NCBI RefSeq assembly: GCF_042676085.1
Contig: NZ_JBHTKH010000007.1
Coordinates: forward strand, 1 to 64,000
Source of the DNA: Terrabacter terrigena
Lineage (GTDB): Bacteria > Actinomycetota > Actinomycetes > Actinomycetales > Dermatophilaceae
DNA: 64,000 nucleotides
Reading direction: 5' to 3'
Positions 7,324 to 13,974 of the stretch are shown here, piece by piece. Both the position numbers and the translations under genes were made by a program. The notes beneath the pieces were generated by a model. That model saw only the letters and a list, made by a program, of their open reading frames with translations. It had not been told where the DNA came from and made no database searches. Each line of letters begins with the position of its first letter. The stretch's first letter is position 1.

Positions 7324-8088
7324 TCACCTGATGACGATTCCAGGCTTCGCCCGGGCGACACGTGAGTTCACCGCGGCATGCGTAGCTGTGCCGATCTCGT
7401 CCCACATCGTCGGCGGGCACGTGGTCGCGAGGGATGCGCTGGGCGGTATGTGAGCTCGGAAGGCCGCGTAGGCAACCAGGTCCGCCATCTGGATGAAGTA
7501 GGACTGATGAGACAGGCGCGGTGAAGGGTCGTCGACGAGTCGGTCCGCCTTAAACGTCAGGCGCCCCGTCCCGAAGGCCGATCCCGCCGTGAGGTACCTC
7601 CGGGACCTGCGCACCCACTTCCGGACGGCTTCATCTTCGCCCTGGTCGTGCATGACCATGAACGAAGCCTGCTCGTAGCGGCTGGTCAACGTTAGTCGCT
7701 GCAGCAGGCCTTCCCATCCGAGGTCGAAAGTCTGGGTCGCGGATTGCCACTTGCCATGACGCTTGTCCACCACGATCGCGAAGGCGCGAGTGCCGGGCAT
7801 GCGGGCGAGCGTCTGGAGATGAGCTCGGTAGATGACGTAGTGACCTCGCGGTCCGAGGCCAAGGCCTCTGAGGGCTCCCGAGCCGCGAAGCAGGAAGTTC
7901 GCCTTGACTTCGTCGCGAACCTTCAAACCGAAGTGAGCCTTGAGGCGCCGACGTAGTTGCACGAGTTCGTCGAAGGCCGGGGTCCAGGTCTCGGCGTCGA
8001 CGAGGACGCAGCCCAGTGTGTAGGTGTGACTTCCCCCTGCAGCGGGGTCACCCGTGTTCCCAGACTCATCAACGTAGGCGAGCAGCAC
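7324..8088 (-). CDS. DUF3800 domain protein
   Basis: 254 residues from a GTG at 8088. The start LLAYVDESGNTGD carries the YxDESG signature of DUF3800 proteins, and later acidic residues (VVDKRHG, MHDQGEDEAVRKW, QMADLVAYAA) match the conserved Asp/Glu positions of this family. The acidic set suggests an RNase H-like metal-dependent nuclease fold. This is inferred, since no activity is settled. DUF3800 genes are common in prophages and defence regions. Base composition is visibly lower in GC than the neighbouring tail and lysis genes, which supports separate acquisition. It stands alone, downstream of the late-operon terminator, and is likely cargo. Confidence 0.8.
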   Translation of the reverse strand: MLLAYVDESGNTGDPAAGGSHTYTLGCVLVDAETWTPAFDELVQLRRRLKAHFGLKVRDEVKANFLLRGSGALRGLGLGPRGHYVIYRAHLQTLARMPGTRAFAIVVDKRHGKWQSATQTFDLGWEGLLQRLTLTSRYEQASFMVMHDQGEDEAVRKWVRRSRRYLTAGSAFGTGRLTFKADRLVDDPSPRLSHQSYFIQMADLVAYAAFRAHIPPSASLATTCPPTMWDEIGTATHAAVNSRVARAKPGIVIR

Positions 8089-8146
8089 AGCCTCATGGTG
8101 ACATCACAGAAATGCGGAACGGCGCATAGTCTCCGAGGACACGAGA

Positions 8147-8182
8147 AGGGGCCCCGCTCACCACGAGGTGAGCGGGGCCCTT
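8147..8182 (-). terminator. Terminator at the end of the late operon
   Basis: A stem of about 16 base pairs (AGGGGCCCCGCTCACC with its complement) closes on an ACGA loop. It follows the last lysis gene (stop at 8269) on the minus strand and separates it from the DUF3800 gene. The flanks are AGAAG and CTTCT, so it may work in both directions. Confidence 0.8.
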
Positions 8183-8268
8183 CTTGTGGCCGCTGTGATG
8201 GCGTGGGGCGCCACGGCCAGCTGTTGCGATGTGGTCGCGGGCGAGAGCCTACGTCGAGGCGCCGACAG

Positions 8269-8484
8269 TTACTGCCGGCGGAGGAACGCGGCCGCGGCCG
8301 CGGCCCCTTTGCGCATGAACGCGAGGGCGCGCACGATGACGCCGCCCCAGTAGCCGCCGTTGGGACCGAGGCCCTGGCCGGCGCGGTCCTTGAACCACCA
8401 GCGGAGCCGCTGCCACCAGGTGAGCCGCCAGCCGAGCAGGGTCCGCAGCGTCCTCTCGATGTCGCCGGAGGACGGTCCGCTCAC
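8269..8484 (-). CDS. 71-aa Trp-rich protein, end of lysis cassette
   Basis: The GTG start overlaps the stop of the holin-like gene by four bases (GTGA, 8481-8484). The sequence has a Trp/Arg-rich amphipathic middle (LTWWQRLRWWFKDRAG) and an Ala-rich end with terminal Arg residues. A longer frame across the same bases (8249-8503) looks like a shadow. I do not recognise the family. Position and membrane-active composition suggest a role in lysis or in a final virion step. Confidence 0.6.
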   Translation of the reverse strand: MSGPSSGDIERTLRTLLGWRLTWWQRLRWWFKDRAGQGLGPNGGYWGGVIVRALAFMRKGAAAAAAFLRRQ

Positions 8485-8873
8485 TCGCGCGAGCCGTCAT
8501 CATGCGCAGCCGGTGACTTGCGGTCGCCGGCAGAGGTGACCGGCTCGACGTCGACCGGCGGCACGGGCTGTGGTTCGGCGGCCAACCACTTGAGGAACCG
8601 GTTCGAGCGGAGGAAGGCCTCGACCTGCGGGATGGCCATGATGCGTGTGATGACCGCGGCCACCGCGGTGACGACGGCAGCAGCGCCGAGCAGTGCGGCC
8701 CGCAGCCAGTCCGGCGCTGCCTCGCCGAGCTGCTCGAGGATCGCGTCGACGATCTGCGGGACGACCAGGCCGAGGGCGAGCAGGGTCGGGATGCCGACCT
8801 GCAGGATGGTCCGCACGACGGCGCGCGCGGAGAAGCGCACCTGGGTGGGCGCGTCGATGGTTGGTGCAGTCAC
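8481..8873 (-). CDS. Holin-like membrane protein
   Basis: 130 residues from a GTG at 8873 with AAGGAG seven bases upstream. Two hydrophobic helices (about residues 17-42 and 52-78) are separated by a short polar turn, and a charged, Pro-rich tail follows. This size and layout fit a class II holin, which permeabilises the membrane so that the endolysin can reach the wall. It lies just downstream of the endolysin and the 43-residue membrane peptide, with 4-base overlaps on both sides (8870-8873 and 8481-8484). Family not recognised. Confidence 0.65.
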   Translation of the reverse strand: MTAPTIDAPTQVRFSARAVVRTILQVGIPTLLALGLVVPQIVDAILEQLGEAAPDWLRAALLGAAAVVTAVAAVITRIMAIPQVEAFLRSNRFLKWLAAEPQPVPPVDVEPVTSAGDRKSPAAHDDGSRE

Positions 8874-9001
8874 GATGACTCCTTCGATCGGGTGAGACGG
8901 AGAGCGACGGCAAGACCTGTGCCGCCGCCGAGGAGAGCGCCGACCGCGAGCGACCCGTACCAGAGGACAGGGGCGAGGCTCGCGGTGCGGCGCAGAGTCA
9001 C
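8870..9001 (-). CDS. 43-aa single-span membrane peptide in lysis cassette
   Basis: A short frame starts at the GTG at 9001, overlapping the endolysin stop by four bases (GTGA). It stops at 8870, again overlapping the next GTG start by four bases. The product begins VTLRRTASLAPVLWYGS and has one Gly/Ala-rich membrane helix (SLAVGALLGGGTGLAVAL) with a basic end. The double overlap and clean membrane topology argue that it is real despite its size. It could be a second holin or an antiholin partner of the downstream two-span protein. It is shorter than usual ORF cut-offs. Confidence 0.65.
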   Translation of the reverse strand: MTLRRTASLAPVLWYGSLAVGALLGGGTGLAVALRLTRSKESS

Positions 9002-9957
9002 GACTGGCTCGGCGGCGCGAGTGCGGCCCCAAGGGCGGCGACGACGGCGTCAGCCACGGCGGCAGGCTGGCCGGCGGCGAGCACCGCCTCACGGACGGTC
9101 GGAGCGATGGCGCCCGCGACCTCGGCTGCGAGCTCCTTCTCGTCGAGCTGGACGCCGACCTTCGACGCCACGCCGGTCAGTGCGCTGGACAGCCAGCGGA
9201 AGCGGCCCGAGTCGACCTGGTACCGGTCGGACTCGACCTTGTAGCGGCCGTCCTCCTCGGCGTCGTGGGCGACCAGCGCCCTCTCGATCCGCTCGAGGCG
9301 GGCGCGGTCGTTGGCGTCGAACATGTCGTCGGCCTCCTGTGGGGCGGTGGGGGTGATGGTGGTGCCGCCGGCGAGCTGCAGGATGCGGGCGACGTTGAGG
9401 GCGCCGGGGTCGCCGTGGCTGTTCCCCGACGCGTGCTGGTGGCCGAGGACGCCGCGGAACGCGCCATACGTCGGCCCGGACATCCGCACCGGCGAGGCGC
9501 CGGCGGACGCGGGGTAGGGCAGGAACCTAGGGGCCACGAGCGGCGGACCGCCCCACTCGGCTCGGACCCACGCGATGAGGTCGGCGATGTCGCCGAGCTC
9601 ATCGTCGGTGAGCTCGGACACGGGGAGGTGGCCGCGTTGGCGGGCAAGCTTCTCGTCGGCATACGCGACGATCTCGATCTGGACGACGTTGTCGCGGTTC
9701 TCGCGCACGACGGTGTCGGCCGGGTCGACGAGGGCCCGGGCCGAGCGGTCGAGGTAGCAGTGCTGCCGCCAGGCCCGCAGCCGCGGGTGGTAGGTGAGCG
9801 AGGGCGCCTTCGCGCCGGCGTCGTAGCCGGGCCAGCCGCCCGTCTCGGTCGTGTGCAGCAGCACCTTCTCGATGCTCGAGAACGTGCCGCGGCTGAAGGC
9901 CGTTTCCCACCACTGGGTCTGCGCGTCGGCCTTCGGGTAGATGCGGGTGCGTGCCAC
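8998..9957 (-). CDS. Endolysin, N-acetylmuramoyl-L-alanine amidase type
   Basis: 319 residues. The N-terminal 190 residues fit the amidase_2/PGRP fold. VLLHTTETGGWPGYD supplies the first zinc His and the substrate loop, HPRLRAWRQHCYLD follows, and GVLGHQHASGNSHGDPG supplies the last ligands. The enzyme should cut the amide bond between muramic acid and the stem peptide. The C-terminal part is helical with a short DRYQVDSGRF stretch and no classic wall-binding repeat, so targeting may be weak or use this helical region. No signal peptide is present, so release depends on the holin-like proteins downstream. Confidence 0.88.
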   Translation of the reverse strand: MARTRIYPKADAQTQWWETAFSRGTFSSIEKVLLHTTETGGWPGYDAGAKAPSLTYHPRLRAWRQHCYLDRSARALVDPADTVVRENRDNVVQIEIVAYADEKLARQRGHLPVSELTDDELGDIADLIAWVRAEWGGPPLVAPRFLPYPASAGASPVRMSGPTYGAFRGVLGHQHASGNSHGDPGALNVARILQLAGGTTITPTAPQEADDMFDANDRARLERIERALVAHDAEEDGRYKVESDRYQVDSGRFRWLSSALTGVASKVGVQLDEKELAAEVAGAIAPTVREAVLAAGQPAAVADAVVAALGAALAPPSQS

Positions 9958-10037
9958 GGGAGCCTCCTCGGCTGGGGTATGAGTGAGCCCCGCGCCGGCG
10001 GTGGTGCCGGGCGGGGCTCGAGGGGTGGGCGTGGACG

Positions 10038-10484
10038 TCAGTCCGCTGGGCTGGGGCTGCCCCAGTGGCGCAGCATCGGGTCGATCAGATCTCGCAGCTC
10101 GCCGGGGACTGCGGGCTCGGGCCCGTGTGCGCCGGAGCGCAGGTACCGGATCAGCTGCTCGATGTAGCGCAGCGCCGCGCTGAGCGAGGAGTCGAGCGTC
10201 TCGACGGACGAGGCGAGCGAGACTACCTGCCCCTCGAGGCGCAGCTGGTTGGCCTGTGCCTCGAGCTTCACGTTGGAGAGGTCGGCCCGCAGGTCCTTGA
10301 TGTCCTGGCGGAAGTCGCTGGCGACGCCGCGCATCATCTCGACAGCCTCGGCCGACGTGGCCACGGCCGCTGACTGCTTCGGGATGGGATCCTTCTGGTT
10401 GTCTCGCCGCCGGATCAGGTAGCCGAGGCCTCCGCCTCCGGCGATCAGCAGGGTGACGAGTGCCCCGATCACTCCTTCGCTCAT
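10038..10484 (-). CDS. Phage protein with N-terminal membrane helix and coiled coil
   Basis: 148 residues. A Gly-rich membrane helix (VIGALVTLLIAGGGGLGYLI) is followed by RRRDNQ and a long heptad-rich helix (about residues 40-115). The layout resembles DUF2746-type proteins found beside phage lysis genes, whose role is unclear. The ATG overlaps the stop of the upstream four-span protein by four bases. It may anchor a lysis or spanin-like complex in the membrane; this is inference from position. Confidence 0.6.
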   Translation of the reverse strand: MSEGVIGALVTLLIAGGGGLGYLIRRRDNQKDPIPKQSAAVATSAEAVEMMRGVASDFRQDIKDLRADLSNVKLEAQANQLRLEGQVVSLASSVETLDSSLSAALRYIEQLIRYLRSGAHGPEPAVPGELRDLIDPMLRHWGSPSPAD

Positions 10485-10954
10485 GCCACGCCTGCCCTTC
10501 TCATCCGCGCGCGCACGCGTTTCTCCTCACGGCGGGTGGCCCACAGCCGCAGAGACGGCGCGCCGGCGCCGACAAGCAGGCACAGCAACCACGTCAGGAC
10601 GCTGGACGGGAACGACCAGACGATCGCGATGAAGAAGGCGAGCCACGCGGCGATCGTGAGCACCAGTCCGGTCCGCTCGATCTTCCAGCCCTGCATCAGG
10701 TCGTCGTCGTCGTCGAGCAGCCCACGGACGATCTGGATGCCGCCGAGCGCGAAGAGGATGCCGGTCGCTGCGACTAGCGGCTGAGGCAGGCGTTCGATGG
10801 CCTGGCTGACGGTGAAGCTGAACAGGGTCGTGAGGACGGCGAGCGCGCCGGCGATGACCTGCCAGACGGCGAAGGTGATGGCGTATGGGTGTGCGAGTAG
10901 GTGGTCGAGCACGGTTGGTGGCCGGTTGTCGGTGCTGTAGCCGCGCAGGGGCAT
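10481..10954 (-). CDS. Four-span phage membrane protein
   Basis: 157 residues from the ATG at 10954, preceded by a GAGGAGAGG ribosome site. Four hydrophobic segments are visible, with an acidic Asp run (LLDDDDDLMQG) between the second and third and a basic C-terminus. I do not recognise the family. It could be a holin, a lysogeny-expressed membrane protein or a superinfection-exclusion factor. It is the first minus-strand gene after the plus-strand cargo pair and is divergent from it, so a promoter probably lies at 10955-11061. Confidence 0.6.
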   Translation of the reverse strand: MPLRGYSTDNRPPTVLDHLLAHPYAITFAVWQVIAGALAVLTTLFSFTVSQAIERLPQPLVAATGILFALGGIQIVRGLLDDDDDLMQGWKIERTGLVLTIAAWLAFFIAIVWSFPSSVLTWLLCLLVGAGAPSLRLWATRREEKRVRARMRRAGVA

Positions 10955-11061
10955 AAGCCTCTCCTCGGGTTCGGGGTCAAGCGTCGATGCGGTTCGGTCC
11001 GTGGAGGTGCTTTTCGGGCATTTCGTGCACAGGCGTGCTGTGGGCGGTTTACGGTCTGCGC

Positions 11062-11205
11062 ATGGTGAGGTTCTGGAGGTGGCTGCGGTACCAGTGGGTC
11101 CGCTCGACGCTGTGGTGCGAGATCTGCGGCGAGCCGGCCATGCCAGACATGCGGAACTGCTGCAGCGAAGAGCACGCCGCCCAGGCGCAGGCCCTCTCGT
11201 TCTGA
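11062..11205 (+). CDS. 47-aa zinc-ribbon-like protein, prophage cargo
   Basis: Reads against the late genes. After a basic Trp-rich start (MVRFWRWLRYQW) comes WCEICGEPAMPDMRNCCSEE, a CxxC plus CC/H arrangement that would suit one zinc ion. An upstream ATG at 10987 is in frame but adds a stretch that does not look coding. The stop is five bases before the start of the acyltransferase, so the two genes form a small operon. Function unknown. Confidence 0.55.
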   Translation: MVRFWRWLRYQWVRSTLWCEICGEPAMPDMRNCCSEEHAAQAQALSF

Positions 11206-11210
11206 CGCCG

Positions 11211-12329
11211 GTGACACAGGTCGCCACGTGGGTCCTCGGTCGTCGGCCCGCTCTCGACGGGCTCCGCGGGCTCGCGATCCTTCTGGTGCTGTGCCATCAC
11301 CTGCAGGTGCTTCACATGGACGGCGCCGGCGCGGGCGGCGTCACCGTCTTCTTCACCCTGTCGGGGTTCCTCATCACCGCGCTGCTGCTCGAGGAGCGTG
11401 AGCGCGTCGGGCGGATCAACCTGCGCCGCTTCTACGAGCGGCGCGCACGCAGACTCCTGCCCGCGCTAATCCTCAGCACCGCCCTCGTGCTCGCCTTCGC
11501 GCCCGTGTTCCGGCCGATCTTCGGCGACGCCTATCTACAGCCGCGGGACCTGCCCGCGGTGATCTTCTACTACGGCAACTGGATCGAGGCCCGACCCCAC
11601 GATGACATCGGGGTGCTTGGAGCGACATGGTCCCTTGCCGTGGAGGAGCAGTTCTACCTCGTCTGGCCCCTCGCCGTCATCGCCATAGCAGCGTTGGGGC
11701 GCCGGCAGACCGTCATGCTCGTCGCGCTCCTCGGAGCGGCTGTATCTCTGCTCGTGCGCGTTGAGCTCCTCGCGGAGGGTGCGTCGAAGGACCGCATCTA
11801 CTACGCGAGCGACACCACCGCATTCGCGATCCTGCTGGGCTGCGCCCTGGCTGCATGGCTCGGCACGCGGCGAGCGCCGCGGCCGCGCTGGGTCTACACG
11901 GTGGCGGGGATGGGTCTCGTGATCCTGCCGAGCTGGTGGGTGGCCGAGATCGCCAACCGGATCGCGCCGCCGATTGTGGCGGTCGGCGCCGTGCTGCTCC
12001 TGGTGAATATCGCCGGCGACCGGCCGCGGCGCGTCCTCGAGCTGCCGGTGCTGCGGTGGTTCGGCACCCGGTCCTACGGCCTGTACCTCTACCACGCGCC
12101 GCTCTTCCTGCTGCTCGCTCGGCTCTACGGCTGGTCCGGATGGCAACTGGCTGCCGGGGTACTGCCCCTCTCGTTCGTGCTCGCCGAGTGGTCCTACCGC
12201 CGGGTCGAGATGCCGTGGCGCCGTGGACCGTCGGCGGCCGAGGCAGCGCCCGCAGGTACGGCGCCGGCGGTGTCATCCGGGTCAGTCGGGCACGAGCCAC
12301 GCGACGTGGTCCCACCACGCCACGCCTGA
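11211..12329 (+). CDS. Acyltransferase 3 family membrane protein (OafA type), prophage cargo
   Basis: 372 residues from the GTG at 11211. The start RPALDGLRGLAILLVLCHH is the family signature: the Asp-Gly-Arg-Gly core and the catalytic His region. TVFFTLSGFLI, RRFYERRARRLLPAL and WSLAVEEQFYLVWPL are further hallmarks of acyltransferase 3. About ten membrane spans are visible. Such enzymes O-acetylate cell-surface sugars. In a prophage, in the opposite orientation to the structural genes, this is a classic lysogenic-conversion gene that could change the phage receptor or the host surface. Its 3' end overlaps the convergent tail gene by 48 bases. Confidence 0.88.
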   Translation: MTQVATWVLGRRPALDGLRGLAILLVLCHHLQVLHMDGAGAGGVTVFFTLSGFLITALLLEERERVGRINLRRFYERRARRLLPALILSTALVLAFAPVFRPIFGDAYLQPRDLPAVIFYYGNWIEARPHDDIGVLGATWSLAVEEQFYLVWPLAVIAIAALGRRQTVMLVALLGAAVSLLVRVELLAEGASKDRIYYASDTTAFAILLGCALAAWLGTRRAPRPRWVYTVAGMGLVILPSWWVAEIANRIAPPIVAVGAVLLLVNIAGDRPRRVLELPVLRWFGTRSYGLYLYHAPLFLLLARLYGWSGWQLAAGVLPLSFVLAEWSYRRVEMPWRRGPSAAEAAPAGTAPAVSSGSVGHEPRDVVPPRHA

Positions 12330-13763
12330 CTCGTCGAGACGCTTCACCTTGAGCGGCATGCCGCCCGGCGGACGATTGTCGGGTCCGTGTACGGCGTACT
12401 CGGCCGCGGTCAGGTCGCGCCAGCGGCCACCGCTCGGCACGCGGAAGATGCGCGTCTCGGTGTCGGGCTTGCCGAACCCGACCGGGCACCAGTCGCCTTC
12501 GCCGGCCTTGACGAAGAAGCGGGGCTCGAGCTCGGGCGCCGGGACGGCGGCCGGGTCGAACCACTCGTAGGCCGGGACGGCCAGGTGCGGGTCGGGTCGG
12601 GTGAACCCGGCGAACACGGTGGAGAACGTGTCCTCGGTGGGGGCGGTGAACCACAGCGGCGCGAACGCGGAGAGCAGCAGGAACGGGGCGTCCGGCAGGC
12701 GCATCTCCCCGGCGGCGGGGAACTGGGTGATCGCCGCGCCGGTGGGGAGCCGGAAGTCGACGCCGCCGTAGAACCCGCCGACCGGGACGAACGGGGGCCG
12801 GCCCGGCAGGGCCTCGACGGCGAGCCCGCCGGGGCCGTCGATGTGCGCGGTCGCGCCACCCCAGCTGGTGAACTCGGCGATCAGCGGGCCGCCGCCGACG
12901 GCGCGGACCGTGCTGGTCTTCTCGTACTGGTGCTCGTGTGGGTCGACGCCAGCGGTGACGCCGGAGCCGGGCTGCACGTCGGTGATGACGCGCGGGTTGG
13001 CGGCGAGCACAGCGAGCCCGTAGTTGCCGGCGGCGAACGGCTGGAACGGCTCGGAGGTGAAGTTGCCCGAGACGTTGAAGTGCATCTGCGCCGACCCGTC
13101 GGTGGCGAACTGCCACTCGGTGGGGCCCTCGGCGGCAGCCAGGCCGGTCTTGCCGAGCGACCATGCCTCCTCGAGGGTGGGCACCTGCGGCGACTCGTAC
13201 CCGAGCGAAGTGCCGTTCCAGATGGCGACGCCGCCGGAGTTGACCAGGTCCCAGCCGGGCGCCGCGGTGGTGACCCATGCCCCGCCGGCGCCTTGGGCTG
13301 GCCACACCCGGAGCTTGACCTGCTTGACCTGCAGCGCACCTGACACACAGTCGACCCGCACGACGGGCAGGTCGTCGCCGGCGACGAGCATCGCGTGGGT
13401 GATCCCGGTGACGGGCGCGGAGACTAGGGTTGTCGGGCCGGTGACGGCATACGCCCCGAGCGCCTCGGTCGCCGAGGTCGGGTTGCTCGCGTTCCAGGTC
13501 GGGTCGATTCCCGAGGCCAGCTCGACGGTGCCGGAACCGGCCGTGACCTCGAGCACCCACCGCACCGTGACGTCGCCCGTGTAGGCCGCGAACGCTGCAG
13601 AGTCGAACGAGTCGGCCATGCACCCCAGCAGCCACGCGGCGCCGCCGGCGAGCGGTTGCGCATCGTCCTCGAAGTGATAGAACAGCTCGCCCAGCGGAAC
13701 CTCCGGGCCAGCGAGCACCGTACCGATGGTGTAGCCGAACGACTCCCCGTACCAGTCAGCCAC
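12282..13763 (-). CDS. Large phage tail/virion protein of unknown family
   Basis: 493 residues, beta-rich and low in Lys, with several Gly/Thr-rich segments of the kind seen in tail-tip and receptor-binding proteins. Cys is rare. I see no catalytic motif. It is the last structural gene before the cargo pair and the lysis module. That position usually holds the minor tail or receptor-binding protein in actinobacterial siphophages. The assignment rests on position and composition. Confidence 0.65.
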   Translation of the reverse strand: MADWYGESFGYTIGTVLAGPEVPLGELFYHFEDDAQPLAGGAAWLLGCMADSFDSAAFAAYTGDVTVRWVLEVTAGSGTVELASGIDPTWNASNPTSATEALGAYAVTGPTTLVSAPVTGITHAMLVAGDDLPVVRVDCVSGALQVKQVKLRVWPAQGAGGAWVTTAAPGWDLVNSGGVAIWNGTSLGYESPQVPTLEEAWSLGKTGLAAAEGPTEWQFATDGSAQMHFNVSGNFTSEPFQPFAAGNYGLAVLAANPRVITDVQPGSGVTAGVDPHEHQYEKTSTVRAVGGGPLIAEFTSWGGATAHIDGPGGLAVEALPGRPPFVPVGGFYGGVDFRLPTGAAITQFPAAGEMRLPDAPFLLLSAFAPLWFTAPTEDTFSTVFAGFTRPDPHLAVPAYEWFDPAAVPAPELEPRFFVKAGEGDWCPVGFGKPDTETRIFRVPSGGRWRDLTAAEYAVHGPDNRPPGGMPLKVKRLDESGVAWWDHVAWLVPD

Positions 13764-13778
13764 GGTTGACTCCTCCCG

Positions 13779-13973
13779 CTACTCGCCGGACGTGTCGAGC
13801 CACGGCGTGCCGACCTGCCACGACAGGTTCTCCTCGGGCCCGATCTGCACCAGGAGGGCCGCCGTCTCGGACTTGTCTCGTTGACGGCGCAGCTGCTCGA
13901 TGTCCTTGCGGATCGCGGCCAGGTCTCTGCGGATGCCCTCGTCGCCGCGCGGGCTCGGGTTGGGGGTGGGCAC
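13779..13973 (-). CDS. 64-aa coiled-coil phage protein
   Basis: GTG start at 13973, one base from the stop of the large tail protein upstream. The sequence has a Pro-rich start, a heptad helix (RRDLAAIRKDIEQLRRQRDK) and a short C-terminus. It may trimerise or attach the neighbouring tail protein. Family not recognised. Confidence 0.6.
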   Translation of the reverse strand: MPTPNPSPRGDEGIRRDLAAIRKDIEQLRRQRDKSETAALLVQIGPEENLSWQVGTPWLDTSGE

Positions 13974-13974
13974 G

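Noticed and set aside
6898..8088. Toxin-antitoxin pair of AbrB-like and DUF3800 genes
   Set aside because: The genes do not overlap; a terminator and a candidate small RNA lie between them.
8249..8503. 84-residue alternative frame in the lysis cassette
   Set aside because: Arg/Pro-rich shadow without a coupled start; the 71-residue frame has the GTGA overlap and a Trp-rich amphipathic pattern.
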